A stretch of DNA of 64,000 nt from Williamsia sp. (GCA_015069695.1 JADCRZ010000026.1:1-64000); one strand, 5' to 3'. Shown: positions 9,800 to 19,905, numbered from the stretch's first letter. Made by a program: numbers and translations. Notes: generated by a model not told the origin, from the sequence alone.

Positions 9800-11293
9800 T
9801 TATTTTCTTACCAATCTTATCACCCTGCTCACTCTTGTATGTACAAGTTCATTGATATCAGGCACGATCTTTAGAAAATACATCGAAGGAAGAAACAGAC
9901 CGGAAAATAAAAGTGATCTGAGGGGAACATCAATAAATATATTGCTGTGGTGCGGAACAAGATAGACGATCAGATATATAATGCCGGAAATGATGACTGC
10001 CAGCAGGCAGGTAACTGTGTAAGGCTGAAAACCAAATGTCCGGTAGATGAACACGTGACGGACTGTATTATAAATTGTAAGGGAGATTAACATGGAGTAG
10101 GCCAGACCTGCCAATTGCAGCCACTTGATCAAAACCACATTGAGCGGGATAGAAAGCAGGGTGTAAATCACATTGGTATAAAAATCAAATTTCCAGTAAT
10201 TGGAAGTGCCTATTACCAGCGTGTTTACCCCGGTACCCAGGTCAATCACTTTCGCTATTCCCATGATAAAAACAAGCAAAGGGACCATCGCATATTGCTT
10301 GCCGAGAAATTCAACAAGGCTGTACGAATTGAGAAAGATCAGCCCAAACATGCCCAAGGCAATAACAAGCAGGGTTGATACGCTTTTCCGGTAAACAGAG
10401 TCAATCCTGACCCTGTCGTTGTTTTTCCAGGCTTCCGCTAAAACCGGTACGCTGATGGCATGCAGGCTGCGCTGGGGCAATTCCATAACAGTAACAAGAT
10501 AATTGGCAATAACAAAAACCGGCAGATCTCCCAATCCCTGTAAGCCCAGGATGAGGATGGTATCGTTGGTTTTGACCAGTATGTTCAGGAACTGAGCCCC
10601 AAAAACAAACAGCCCGAACGAGATCATGCGTTTCTTCAGGCGCCTGGTTACGGCACTCAGCCGTACAAAGGAAAACTTCCACCTGCCGCTTTTTACCAGC
10701 ACCAGGTATAGGATCAAAGCAGAGGGCAGATATGACAGGCTGTAAAGATTGATGAACTCCCTGGATGAAATAAGCTGAAAAGCGCAGAGCAAGATCAATC
10801 CGGTCGTGAGCAGACGAACGGCTGTTTCACGCAGAAAATTGGTAAGAATGGTTTTTCGCACACTCCAACCAAATGCTTCCAGCCATGTAAACAACAACAA
10901 AAAGAAAGTAAAGGGATAAACAGTATAAAAATAGGGAGCGAACTCAGGAGATTTTCCCAGCTTGCGGACGATAAAATCCCTGAAAACGATCCCTGCGATA
11001 ACTACAAATAAGTACCCAATCAGACAGATAAGACCTGTAACAAAAGGAAGGTCATTGTCTTTTTGTTTAAGATAGGAGTGGTAGAACGGATAGAATTTAT
11101 AAATCACGTTGAGCGAACCCAGCGTACAAAAGGTAGCCAACGTAAGGGAAATCTCTACCATCCCCCGCGTAATAGCAAACTCGTTGTGCACAAGCAGCTT
11201 GGGAAAAAGCACCAGAATGTTCAGCGCGCCGATCGCAAACCCGATAAAGATGAATACAGAGGAGTAAGCGCTTTGTTTCCGGATGGTACCCAT
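9800..11293 (-). CDS. Oligosaccharide flippase (Wzx/MATE-like)
   Basis: The 497-aa protein has about 12-14 hydrophobic segments spread over its length and the N-terminal pattern of polysaccharide-biosynthesis flippases (SAYSSVFIFIGFAIGALNILVLFPKLL). It probably moves undecaprenyl-linked glycan units across the inner membrane. Neighbouring glycosyltransferases on both sides support the role. It is divergent from the glycosyltransferase at 11426, leaving a shared 132-base promoter region. Confidence 0.82.
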   Translation of the reverse strand: MGTIRKQSAYSSVFIFIGFAIGALNILVLFPKLLVHNEFAITRGMVEISLTLATFCTLGSLNVIYKFYPFYHSYLKQKDNDLPFVTGLICLIGYLFVVIAGIVFRDFIVRKLGKSPEFAPYFYTVYPFTFFLLLFTWLEAFGWSVRKTILTNFLRETAVRLLTTGLILLCAFQLISSREFINLYSLSYLPSALILYLVLVKSGRWKFSFVRLSAVTRRLKKRMISFGLFVFGAQFLNILVKTNDTILILGLQGLGDLPVFVIANYLVTVMELPQRSLHAISVPVLAEAWKNNDRVRIDSVYRKSVSTLLVIALGMFGLIFLNSYSLVEFLGKQYAMVPLLVFIMGIAKVIDLGTGVNTLVIGTSNYWKFDFYTNVIYTLLSIPLNVVLIKWLQLAGLAYSMLISLTIYNTVRHVFIYRTFGFQPYTVTCLLAVIISGIIYLIVYLVPHHSNIFIDVPLRSLLFSGLFLPSMYFLKIVPDINELVHTRVSRVIRLVRK

Positions 11294-11425
11294 TGTGTAG
11301 CGAATGTAATAAGTTTACCGAATATGCCATGTTGAGATTACCCAGGCTGGCAGCTGTTTTCCTTACCCAGAAACCTTTACTTTGCAACCAATATAGAAAG
11401 ACAAGCTGCCTATACCACAGCAACC

Positions 11426-12412
11426 ATGAAGTACAGCATTATCTTACCGGTCAGAAACGGGGGGGCGTATGTGAAGGAATGCATTCACAGCATTCTTGCG
11501 CAAACCCTGCCTGATTTTCAGCTGCAGGTACTGGATAATTGCAGTACGGACGGTACGCTGGATTGGATACGCGCGCTCAAAGACGACCGGATTGCCTGCT
11601 ACCCGGCAGACAAACCCCTGTCTATCGGGGAGAACTGGGCCCGGATCGCCGGTATCCCCAAACAGGAATTTATGACCATGATCGGGCATGATGACCTGCT
11701 GCTGCCGCATTACCTGGAGGAGATGGACCGGCTGATCCGCAAGCACCCGGATGCCAGCCTGTACCAAACGCATTATGATTATGTAGACGCGCAAGGTGCT
11801 TTTATCCGCCCTTGCCTGCCTATGGATGAGATGCAATATGCGCCTGAATTCCTGGCCTGCCACATGGCCCGCACATTAGACAGCATGGGTACAGGTTATA
11901 TGATGCGCTCAGGCCTGTATGACAGGCTGGGTGGCATGCCGCCGCACTATCCGAATCTTATCTTTGCGGACTATGAACTGTGGATCAATCTGATGAGAGA
12001 AGGATACAAAGCCGCTTCCCTGCGCACCTGTTTTCAATACCGGATTCACCAAAGCGTTTCCCGTACTACCAACGGCATGCAATATGGGGAGGCTTTCGGC
12101 CTTTACACAGCTTTCATCAAAAAGATCATGCACGAAGACGCAGCCATAAGGGAAGTAGTGAGCCGTTATGGCAAGGGGATGTTGCTCTATTTCTGTGAAA
12201 GCCTTTCGCACCGGCTGCTGCGAACACCGCGGTCCGAACGGTCGGCAACGGTAAGCCAATTTATAGAGAACTGCCAGCAGTACGCCGCTGACCTGATCCC
12301 CGGCCAGGATTTTGATCCGCTCAAGGTTTTCAAGATTAAGCTGGCCAGTCAGCTCGACCAGTCGGCGGTGGGAAGAAGCGTATTTAAACTATACAGAAAG
12401 ATCATGTACTGA
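11426..12412 (+). CDS. Glycosyltransferase family 2
   Basis: The GT-A fold is shown by YSIILPVRNGGAYVKECIHSIL at the N-terminus, QVLDNCSTDGT for donor binding and MIGHDDLLLP as the DxD-like motif near residue 90. The 328-aa protein is soluble by sequence. It starts a plus-strand pair with the family 4-like glycosyltransferase 23 bases downstream and faces the flippase gene divergently. The likely job is sugar addition to a surface glycan; specificity is unknown. Confidence 0.88.
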   Translation: MKYSIILPVRNGGAYVKECIHSILAQTLPDFQLQVLDNCSTDGTLDWIRALKDDRIACYPADKPLSIGENWARIAGIPKQEFMTMIGHDDLLLPHYLEEMDRLIRKHPDASLYQTHYDYVDAQGAFIRPCLPMDEMQYAPEFLACHMARTLDSMGTGYMMRSGLYDRLGGMPPHYPNLIFADYELWINLMREGYKAASLRTCFQYRIHQSVSRTTNGMQYGEAFGLYTAFIKKIMHEDAAIREVVSRYGKGMLLYFCESLSHRLLRTPRSERSATVSQFIENCQQYAADLIPGQDFDPLKVFKIKLASQLDQSAVGRSVFKLYRKIMY

Positions 12413-12435
12413 TCCTGATCAATTAAATTGAAAGA

Positions 12436-13557
12436 GTGAAAATTGCCGTAAATACACGCCTGCTGCGAAAAAACCAGATGGATGGATTAGGCTGGTTCGC
12501 CTTTAGCAGCCTGCAGCACATGGTGACAAAAAATCCCGGAGTGGAATTTCATTTTCTGTTTGACACACCTCCGGATCCGGAATTCTTGTTTGCACCCAAC
12601 ATCGTACCCCATGTGCTGTTTCCACCTGCCAAGCACGCCCTGCTCAACATCGTCTGGTTTGAATGGAGTGTAAAAAGAAAATTGCAGGCTATCAAACCCG
12701 ATCTTTTCTTTTCTCCGGACGGACTGCTCTGCCTTGGATGGAAAGGAAAACAGCATGGCATGATCGCCGACATCAACTTCTACCATTTCCCTGACGACCT
12801 GAAATGGACAAACCAGAAATACTACAATTATTATTACCCGCGCTATGCCAACGCCGCCAACCGGCTGGCAACCATCTCGGAATACAGCAAGGAAGACATC
12901 GTGAAAACATTTCAGATCAATCCCCAAAAGATCGACATTGTTTACTGCGGCATCAACAGCTTTTTTACACCTGTGGCCCCTGATGTACAGCAGGAAGTAA
13001 GAAAGGAGATTACCGGCGGGTCTGAATACTTTTTGTTTATTGGCACCCTGCATCCAAGAAAAAATATCGTGCGGTTGCTACAGGCTTTTGAACTGTTCAA
13101 AGTGCAGACGGGTGCTCCCATTAAACTCGTTGTTGCCGGCCGTCCTTCTTACCGCACCGAAGAAATGTACCGGCAGCATGAGCAGATGACCAGCAAGAAC
13201 GATGTGCTTTTCACAGGGCGCATCAAGGACGACCAGATCAACCGGGTGCTTGGATCGGCGCAGGCGATGGTATATGTTCCGCATTTTGAAGGGTTCGGTC
13301 TGCCCATCGTGGAAGCCATGCAGTGCGATGTGCCGGTGATCTCATCCAATACCACCTCCATGCCCGAAGTGGCCGGTGATGCAGCCCTGCTGGTTGATCC
13401 GTTCAATGTCGGATCCATCAAAGAAGCCATGGTAAAGATGTACAGCTCTCCAGCACTGCGGGCAGAGCTGGTCAGAAAAGGAGGCGAAAGAAAACAGCTT
13501 TTCTCCTGGGAAAAAACCGCCGATCTGCTGTGGGCCAGCATCCAAAAGGCTTTTTAA
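12436..13557 (+). CDS. Glycosyltransferase family 1/4
   Basis: This 373-aa protein starts with GTG (KIAVNTRLLRKNQMDGLGWF). It has the GT-B layout: an N-terminal acceptor domain, then FIGTLHPRKNIVRLLQAFELF, and the donor-site stretch PHFEGFGLPIVEAMQCDVPVISS with the E-x7-E-type motif near residue 280. It is a retaining sugar transferase, plausibly mannosyl- or glucosyl-type by family. It is co-transcribed with the preceding family 2 enzyme. Confidence 0.9.
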   Translation: MKIAVNTRLLRKNQMDGLGWFAFSSLQHMVTKNPGVEFHFLFDTPPDPEFLFAPNIVPHVLFPPAKHALLNIVWFEWSVKRKLQAIKPDLFFSPDGLLCLGWKGKQHGMIADINFYHFPDDLKWTNQKYYNYYYPRYANAANRLATISEYSKEDIVKTFQINPQKIDIVYCGINSFFTPVAPDVQQEVRKEITGGSEYFLFIGTLHPRKNIVRLLQAFELFKVQTGAPIKLVVAGRPSYRTEEMYRQHEQMTSKNDVLFTGRIKDDQINRVLGSAQAMVYVPHFEGFGLPIVEAMQCDVPVISSNTTSMPEVAGDAALLVDPFNVGSIKEAMVKMYSSPALRAELVRKGGERKQLFSWEKTADLLWASIQKAF

Positions 13558-13644
13558 GTGGCTTGTTATATGGATTTATTATAGATGGTGTGCAGCTGTC
13601 AAGATGGGATCTTGCGTACGATACAGTAAACCTTTCCCGGCAGC

Positions 13645-13666
13645 AACCCACCCCTACCGGGAGGAG
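13645..13666. repeat. Dispersed GC-rich palindromic repeat, copy 2 (reverse)
   Basis: aacccacccctaccgggagg plus ag is the inverted form of the repeats at 292-320 and 13732-13758. Confidence 0.55.
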
Positions 13667-13731
13667 ATACGATGTTATGGCAGCATGCCTTACTACCTTC
13701 TACATACACTCACAAGGGGTGTTTGTATTAT

Positions 13732-13758
13732 CCCCTCCTCGGAGGGGCAGGGATGGGT
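13732..13758. repeat. Dispersed GC-rich palindromic repeat, copy 3
   Basis: cccctcctcggaggggcagg followed by gatgggt has a CCCCTCC.CGGAGGGG hairpin and the GGGATGGGT tail shared with copy 1. Confidence 0.6.
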
Positions 13759-13807
13759 CTACGATGCTAGGAATGCCAATATACCATGCAGATATAAGTA
13801 CCCCTGA

Positions 13808-14941
13808 TCAGTTCTGCTGCATAAAGCTGACCGCCCGCCTGATGATATGGCCCCAGTAGAAATGGCCGAAGTATGCAGCGGGTATGTCGGCCCGGCTTGC
13901 AGCACTCTGTTTGGCTGCCTGTGCAAACAGGGGCCAGTCGTAGTCGGGGGTAACCAGCAGTTTGTTGTTTGTGAGGCGGGTATCAACACCATAGGCACCA
14001 CTGGCGCTTGATACCGCGTTGAGGTTGTAGCTCAGGGCTTCTATCAGCTTTGTCTTGATGCCGCCTCCCTCCACCACCGGGTTCAGAAACACATCGCTTC
14101 CCTTAAAGTACGTATCGATGTCCTCTACAAAACCTGCATGGATGATGTTCTGGTGTGCATAGTCTTTTAACCCGTTCATTTCTTCCGGCAGTCCTTTGCC
14201 GCAGATCACAATTTTGTAGGAAAGGCCTTCCCGGAGCAGCACAGGGTTCACTTGTTGTACAATGGCCTGCACGGCATTGGAATTGGGCAGGTAGTTCAGG
14301 GCGCCGTTAAAAAGAAAAATGGTTTCACCTGGTTCAATACCATGCCGTTGTTGTAAGATCTTTTTACACCGGGCCCTCTCTTCAGCCGCGGGCGCCCGGT
14401 CGATCTCCACACCATAAGTCACTGTCGTACATTTTGATGGAGACAGCCTGAAATATTTGACCGCATATTCCCTGTCATTGTCCGTAATAAAAAAGTTATC
14501 GTGCGCTGCCCGGTGGGTTGCACGCTCGTACCACCAGAGTATCTTCCACCACCATTTGCCCAGGCTTTTCCAGCGCAGCGATTCGATGTTTTGTGAGCGG
14601 ATCACCAGCTTCACGCCTGTAAATAGTTTGAGCAGGATGCCCAGCCAACCGTAGTACGGATGCTCAAGCATAAGATGGGTGATCCTGTATTGCCGGATGA
14701 TCCTGCGCAGGGTAAAAAAATAAAGGGGATTGATATAACGGAGGGGCACATCCGCTAATGGATTCAGCAGGGTGTACCCTTTGGCATACCGGGGGTCATT
14801 GCTTTTTACCGTAACACAAACAACCTCGCATGCCTTCGCCAGGTGTTCAAAAAAAAGGGCGATGTTTTTCTGCCCGCCAAACCGGGCAGGAAATATTTTA
14901 TAAGGAACAAGCGTCAGCACCCGTATCGTGTCCAGACTCAT
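13808..14941 (-). CDS. Glycosyltransferase family 1/4
   Basis: The 377-aa protein begins SLDTIRVLTLVPYKIFPARFGGQKNIALFFEHLA, a GT-B acceptor domain. The donor-site segment NPVVEGGGIKTKLIEALSYN lies near residue 300. Its start codon overlaps the stop of the upstream YfhO-family gene (ATGA), so the two are translationally coupled. It should act on a lipid-linked glycan at the membrane. Confidence 0.88.
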   Translation of the reverse strand: MSLDTIRVLTLVPYKIFPARFGGQKNIALFFEHLAKACEVVCVTVKSNDPRYAKGYTLLNPLADVPLRYINPLYFFTLRRIIRQYRITHLMLEHPYYGWLGILLKLFTGVKLVIRSQNIESLRWKSLGKWWWKILWWYERATHRAAHDNFFITDNDREYAVKYFRLSPSKCTTVTYGVEIDRAPAAEERARCKKILQQRHGIEPGETIFLFNGALNYLPNSNAVQAIVQQVNPVLLREGLSYKIVICGKGLPEEMNGLKDYAHQNIIHAGFVEDIDTYFKGSDVFLNPVVEGGGIKTKLIEALSYNLNAVSSASGAYGVDTRLTNNKLLVTPDYDWPLFAQAAKQSAASRADIPAAYFGHFYWGHIIRRAVSFMQQN

Positions 14942-17487
14942 GCTAGCTTCTGCTGTTTTCGCAATGTCCGCACCTCTAATACTACAACGGCAATCAGGGA
15001 AAGATATACCAGGAGGGAAAACCAGGTCGTGATCTTGTCGCCCAAGATCACGGAACGCGGTTCAAACCTGAACTCGATGGTATGATTGCCAGCAGGTACA
15101 GGCATACCGCGCAGGATATAGTCTACCCGGCAGAAAGCAGCTTTCTTTCCATCAATATAAACATCCCAGCCATGCGGGTAATAAACCTCGCTGAATACAG
15201 CAAACTGTGCACTGGGGGAACTGCTCTTATAAGAGATCTTATCGTTCAGGTTTTGCACCAGCTGTATAGTGCCTGCCCCGTCGAAGCTGGTTTGCGCGCC
15301 GGCAACCCCTTTGTAGCGCTGGTCGATCACCGCACTGTCTTTTGTGTTCAGGTGGCTGAGGGTGGCCATTTCATCATCTGCATTCCCGGCAAAGCCGATG
15401 TTTTTGACAAACCAGGCATTGCCCAGGGCACCGGGATTCAGCTGGGCCGCCGGTTGTCCCGAGCTGGGGTCTTGCGTGATAAAGAACTTTGTGTTCAGCA
15501 TGTTGTACACGTTCATGTTCCCGGTCGCCAGCTGTCTTTCAATGATATCCTGGTACAGGGCCAGTTTGGCAGGACTGTACCCACCGATCGAATTGTGGCG
15601 ATAGGAAGCCCTTGAATCCTGGAAGGGCCCCTGAACAGCTGCCTGGTCAAACACCCGGAAGTACTCATTGGGGTGTGCCTTCTGATACGCATCGATCTGG
15701 TTGTCGGCTGCGTTGGGCGTGAAGATAGATTCGTATTCGTCCGGCTCTACAAAAGAGTCTCCGTTCAGGTAGCGTCTGCCCACGGTGAGCAGGTCGATGG
15801 AACTTAGTATCACCAGGGCTGCCAGCGCTACTTTCCGTTCTATCTTTTCTTTTATAAACAGGTAAACGGCTGCTGCAGCCAGCAGGATAAAGAACAGGGA
15901 GCGCAGCAGGTCTTTCCCGAACAAACCCTGCCGGTCGTCCTGCAGGCCGTTCATCACAGAGCGGGCCATATCATCTGCCTGCTGCTGCAGCTGCGGTGTG
16001 GGTTGCTGGCCGGCAGATTGGTTCCTGATCAGGAAGCTGGTGATGTTTTGCTTGAAGGCCGTATCATTCTTACCCCTGTAATCAAAGCTGAAGTACAAAA
16101 GGGCCAGCACCGCCAGCACGGCCAGGGTAATGATGCCGGTAAGCCGGAAGCGCTTCCACAATTCTTCCTTGCTGTAATCCCCAAACAAGATCGATTGGAC
16201 CGCCAGCGAGGCAATGATGACAAAACCCAGTTGTGGCATCACCATGGCCATCGAAGGAGCCCGGAACTTGTTGTACAAGGGGAGATGGTCGAATAAAAAG
16301 TAGTTGAGGCCTGCAAAGTTCTTGCCCCATGCCAGCACAAACCCGATCATGCAGGCAGCAAAAACGCCCCACCTGATCCAATGTTTGATATACACCATGC
16401 CGGCAATAAACAAGAAGCAAATAACGGCGCCCAGGTAAACCGGTCCGGAAGTAGGCGTCTGGCCTCCCCAGTAGGCAAGGCTGTTGGCATATTGTTCCGC
16501 CTGGTCTTCAGGCATGGAGATCTCGGCCGCTTTTTCTACAAACTTCGACTTGTCTCCCTTGATCTGGGTACCCCCGTTCTCGCCCCCATATAAATTGGGA
16601 ACGATCACCGTAAGCACTTCATTGATGCCGTAGCTATAGGCAAAGGCATAGTCTTTGTCCAGTCCGCCTTTGGTTTTGTTTGATTGATGGGCGGTTGTAT
16701 CTGTGAGTTCAGACCGGCCGCCCCGCATGGTTTCTTTTACCAGCTCGCTGGTGGGCCATATGCTCACCGTATTGACTCCTACTGCCACACCGCCGGCCAG
16801 CAGGGCCAGGGCAGCAGCGCCAACCAGGTGTTTCCACTCACCGGCACGGATGGCGTGTACCGCAAAGGCAGCAGACACACACAAGGCTGTAATAAGGGTG
16901 TAGTAAGATATCTGCAGGTGGTTAAAAGCAATCATCATGGCCGCGATCAGCGTGGCGAGTACCGTGCCGGCTACGTACCTCTTTTGAAGGATCAGCAGGA
17001 TAGAACCGATGAGGGCAGGTGCGTAGGCAATACAGATCATCTGCGTATCATGCCCCACGGCTACAATGATCGGGTCAAACGTACAGTAAGCGTACGCAAT
17101 GGCGCCCATCACCCCCACCCAAGGGTTCACGCGCAGCACCATCAGGAGAAAGTAGGCCATGAGGCAGGCCAGGAAGAAAAAGTTGGCCGGCTTGGGCAGG
17201 CCCAGTGTAAAAAGCTTGTGCAGGTAAACGATGGAAAAAGGATTGGTTGATTCAAAAACGGTTTGGTAACCCGGCATGCCGCTGAACATGCTGGTGATCC
17301 AGTAAGGCATGTGGCCATACTTTTCCTTGAATTCAAAAGATTGCTGGGCCATGCCCTTCCAGCCCTGGATGTCACTCTGGTTTAGGACCTTTCCCTGAAA
17401 GGCGGGCTGGCAGTACACCACCGCTATCAGCACAAAAACAACAATCGCGATCAGGTGCGGCAGCGCTTTCTTTACAAAAGAATTCAT
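14938..17487 (-). CDS. YfhO-family membrane protein
   Basis: From the preferred start MNSFVKKALPHLIAIVVFVLIAVV the protein is 849 aa. The track start at 17643 adds 52 residues that overlap the divergent gene at 17582 and lack family character. About 12 membrane helices resemble GT-C polyprenol-phosphate sugar transferases. A C-terminal periplasmic beta domain has the typical FSEVYYPHGWDVYIDGKKA ending. YfhO relatives add sugars to lipoteichoic acid or other surface polymers; here the target is unknown. It is coupled to the downstream glycosyltransferase by a 4-base overlap. Confidence 0.85.
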   Translation of the reverse strand: MNSFVKKALPHLIAIVVFVLIAVVYCQPAFQGKVLNQSDIQGWKGMAQQSFEFKEKYGHMPYWITSMFSGMPGYQTVFESTNPFSIVYLHKLFTLGLPKPANFFFLACLMAYFLLMVLRVNPWVGVMGAIAYAYCTFDPIIVAVGHDTQMICIAYAPALIGSILLILQKRYVAGTVLATLIAAMMIAFNHLQISYYTLITALCVSAAFAVHAIRAGEWKHLVGAAALALLAGGVAVGVNTVSIWPTSELVKETMRGGRSELTDTTAHQSNKTKGGLDKDYAFAYSYGINEVLTVIVPNLYGGENGGTQIKGDKSKFVEKAAEISMPEDQAEQYANSLAYWGGQTPTSGPVYLGAVICFLFIAGMVYIKHWIRWGVFAACMIGFVLAWGKNFAGLNYFLFDHLPLYNKFRAPSMAMVMPQLGFVIIASLAVQSILFGDYSKEELWKRFRLTGIITLAVLAVLALLYFSFDYRGKNDTAFKQNITSFLIRNQSAGQQPTPQLQQQADDMARSVMNGLQDDRQGLFGKDLLRSLFFILLAAAAVYLFIKEKIERKVALAALVILSSIDLLTVGRRYLNGDSFVEPDEYESIFTPNAADNQIDAYQKAHPNEYFRVFDQAAVQGPFQDSRASYRHNSIGGYSPAKLALYQDIIERQLATGNMNVYNMLNTKFFITQDPSSGQPAAQLNPGALGNAWFVKNIGFAGNADDEMATLSHLNTKDSAVIDQRYKGVAGAQTSFDGAGTIQLVQNLNDKISYKSSSPSAQFAVFSEVYYPHGWDVYIDGKKAAFCRVDYILRGMPVPAGNHTIEFRFEPRSVILGDKITTWFSLLVYLSLIAVVVLEVRTLRKQQKLA

Positions 17488-17581
17488 AACGGGTCTTTGA
17501 TAATTCCCGCAAAATAATGCTATTTTATCCACAAATGGTTTTGCCTGGCTGCCTCCGTAGAGCCAGATAACCAGATACAAT

Positions 17582-17860
17582 ATGATCAATTTATCCTTTT
17601 TAGCAAAAGTTGCTTTTCTGTACAATCTCTGCATGGTTGCCACCCTGGTGATGCGCTATCTGCAGTTTATCCAGGAAGGTGCCCTGCAGTCAACCATCCT
17701 GGTGTCAGGCATTGTCCTGTCGATTGTTTTTAACGGATTGGTCAACAGCTGGGCGATCGTCGTTTTACTGGTAAAAAAGAGCCCTGGCGGGTTGCGGCCC
17801 TTATGGCTTTTCGGGGTTAACTTTCTTTGCTTTATTTTTCAGCTTTATTTACTCATATGA
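17582..17860 (+). CDS. Small four-helix membrane protein
   Basis: The 92-aa product is mostly hydrophobic, with about three helices (FLAKVAFLYNLCMVATLVM, TILVSGIVLSIVFNGLV, LWLFGVNFLCFIFQLYLL). Its stop overlaps the start of the queuosine precursor transporter as ATGA, showing coupling. No family is recognised. It may assist the transporter or be an independent small membrane protein. Confidence 0.7.
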   Translation: MINLSFLAKVAFLYNLCMVATLVMRYLQFIQEGALQSTILVSGIVLSIVFNGLVNSWAIVVLLVKKSPGGLRPLWLFGVNFLCFIFQLYLLI

Positions 17861-18633
17861 TCAACTCTATCATAAGAGACAAGCCTGCCCGGCTGCTCCT
17901 CCTGATCAGCGCTTTTTTTGTGGCCAATGCGCTGATCGCGGAATGCATCGGCGGAAAAATCTTTTCCCTGGAAAAGCTGCTGGGCATCTCTCCGTTTCAG
18001 TTTTCCCTGTTCGGACAAACAGGTCTTTCCTTTAATCTTACCTGTGGCGTGCTGCTGTGGCCGCTCGAATTTATTATAACCGATATTGTAAACGAATATT
18101 ACGGGCCAAGGATCGTCCGCCGCATTTCTTACGTAGCCGTTGCGCTGATCACCTATGCCTTTATCATGTTCTACATGGCCATCCATCTTCCGCCCGCGGG
18201 TTTCTGGATCGGCTCAAAGGGAGATGTAGGTATCCAAAACATGCAGGTGGCCTTCAACGGCATTTTCGGACAGGGCATGTGGATCATTGCCGGCAGCATC
18301 ACCGCCTTCCTGGTGAGCCAGCTGATAGACGTAACTGTTTTTCACCGCATCAAAGCGGTGACGGGCGAAAAATGGGTCTGGCTCCGCGCCACCGGTTCAA
18401 CGGTGATTTCGCAGCTGATAGACAGTTTTGTTGTCCTGTTCATTGCCTTTAAGATCGGGAACAACTGGAGCTGGCAGCTGGTCCTGGCCATCTGCCTGGT
18501 AAATTACGCCTACAAGTTTACCGTGGCCATTGTACTGACCCCGGTCATTTATTTTGTAGAGCAGCGGATAGAAAGATACTTTGGCAAAGAGCTAACCGCA
18601 CAAATGAAAGTTGCAGCCATGTCGAAGGAATAA
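17857..18633 (+). CDS. Queuosine precursor transporter (VUT/YhhQ family)
   Basis: The start at 17857 overlaps the previous stop and gives 258 aa beginning MINSIIRDKPARLLLL; the track ORF starts 10 codons earlier. Six or so membrane helices and the motif ITDIVNEYYGPRIVRR are hallmarks of the VUT (DUF165) family. This family imports queuine-type 7-deazaguanine precursors for tRNA modification. No riboswitch or other queuosine gene is seen nearby. Confidence 0.85.
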   Translation: MINSIIRDKPARLLLLISAFFVANALIAECIGGKIFSLEKLLGISPFQFSLFGQTGLSFNLTCGVLLWPLEFIITDIVNEYYGPRIVRRISYVAVALITYAFIMFYMAIHLPPAGFWIGSKGDVGIQNMQVAFNGIFGQGMWIIAGSITAFLVSQLIDVTVFHRIKAVTGEKWVWLRATGSTVISQLIDSFVVLFIAFKIGNNWSWQLVLAICLVNYAYKFTVAIVLTPVIYFVEQRIERYFGKELTAQMKVAAMSKE

Positions 18634-18877
18634 GACAGGGAAAAATTAAATCCGGTAAAAAGTCTCGGGCAACTGAATATTTTTGTAAACTTGTAGGTGA
18701 TTCCTTTCCTATGAATCTCCCCGCATAAATTATTTATTGGCTGTTTTGGTTGTTTTGTTGAAATAAATAATCCTCTTCTGAAAAGATCACTGCCCTTTTT
18801 TTATAGAAGGAGCAAACCAAATCCGTGTTCTAACCGTATCTATTTTTTTCGGAACTGCTAGACCTAAGAGGTTTTTT
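18634..18877. other. Intergenic region before the esterase lipoprotein
   Basis: A tatttttg box at 18678-18685 matches the -7 consensus but is almost 200 bases before the next start. Nothing else is clear. Confidence 0.3.
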
Positions 18878-19708
18878 ATGAGAACTTTAAGTCGGTTTCT
18901 GCTGCTTGTTTTCTGCAATATTTTGTTGCTGGTTGCTTGTAAAAAGAATGCCAACCCTTCACAGGCTGACTACAATGCCATTGTAGAAACACAGCCCCCC
19001 GTTCTCAAAGCAGTCACCCAAAAAATCAGTGATGCCATCGGCGGATACTATGTCAGTCTGCCTTTTTATTACGATAAAACAAACAAGAAATACCCGCTGC
19101 TTGTGTTCTTGCACGGGGGCGGACAAGTAGGAAACGGCCAGATCGACCTGCCGCTTCTGCTGAATGACGGCGTTGCCGAACTGGTACAGGACAAAAAGTT
19201 TCCCGCCAATTTTAATGTAGATGGCAAAAACTTTTCCTTTATCACGCTGACACCGCAATTCAACCGCTATCCCTCCGATGCCGATGTGAAAGGCTTTCTT
19301 GACTTTGCCAGAAAGTCGTACCGGATAGACACGGCGCGGATTTACTTATCGGGCCTGAGTATGGGAGGAACCGTTTCGGCAAACATGGGAGGTGAATATA
19401 CAGACCAGCTGGCCGCCATCGTTCCGATTGCAGGGGTCACAACAGGCAGCATCCTGCAAAATACCTGCAACAACATTGCCACCGGCAAGCTGCCTGTATG
19501 GGTTTTTCACAACACCGGCGATCCGTCTACCAGTGTGTCTGACCCGATTAATTTTGTTTCCACTATCAACACATTTCATCCAGCTATAGCACCAAAATTG
19601 ACCTTGTTCAACAGCAATGTCCACGATGCCTGGACCGAAGCCATCAATCCAAAGTACAAAGAGAACGGGATGAACATGTACGAATGGATGCTGCACTATA
19701 CACGCTGA
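18878..19708 (+). CDS. Lipoprotein esterase, alpha/beta hydrolase (LpqC/poly-3-hydroxybutyrate depolymerase-like)
   Basis: The 276-aa protein has a lipobox (LLLVACKK) and so is probably outer-membrane attached. The hydrolase core shows the oxyanion segment LLVFLHGGGQ, the nucleophile elbow GLSMGG, an aspartate in FHNTGDPS and a histidine in NVHDAW, in the correct order for a Ser-Asp-His triad. It would cleave an ester, such as feruloyl or acetyl groups on polysaccharide; the substrate is inferred from the class only. Confidence 0.8.
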   Translation: MRTLSRFLLLVFCNILLLVACKKNANPSQADYNAIVETQPPVLKAVTQKISDAIGGYYVSLPFYYDKTNKKYPLLVFLHGGGQVGNGQIDLPLLLNDGVAELVQDKKFPANFNVDGKNFSFITLTPQFNRYPSDADVKGFLDFARKSYRIDTARIYLSGLSMGGTVSANMGGEYTDQLAAIVPIAGVTTGSILQNTCNNIATGKLPVWVFHNTGDPSTSVSDPINFVSTINTFHPAIAPKLTLFNSNVHDAWTEAINPKYKENGMNMYEWMLHYTR

Positions 19709-19905
19709 CCTGCAGTAAAGATTTGTGCCCGTCCGTTAGGGGCTGAACTACACACCACACTACTACACACCGCGCTTGGCCGCGTTACCGGGTTGTATGA
19801 CCAGGTATTTCTGCCTGCGCAGCTATAGATGCATTGCACGCATGTGCCTTGCGCATAGCCAGTCTTTTCGGGTTCCAGGTTTACTCATTATAAAATTCAA
19901 GCGCA

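Larger units (their letters stand above)
13558..13807. other. Intergenic region with inverted pair of dispersed repeats
   Basis: Between convergent glycosyltransferase genes, no gene is seen. Two inverted copies of the GC-rich repeat (13645-13666 and 13732-13758) enclose about 65 bases and could fold into one long stem that ends transcripts from both sides. Confidence 0.55.

Noticed and set aside
14938-17643. Longer YfhO start at 17643
   Set aside because: The extra 52 residues overlap the divergent gene at 17582 and lack family character; the ATG at 17487 begins a normal signal-anchor sequence.
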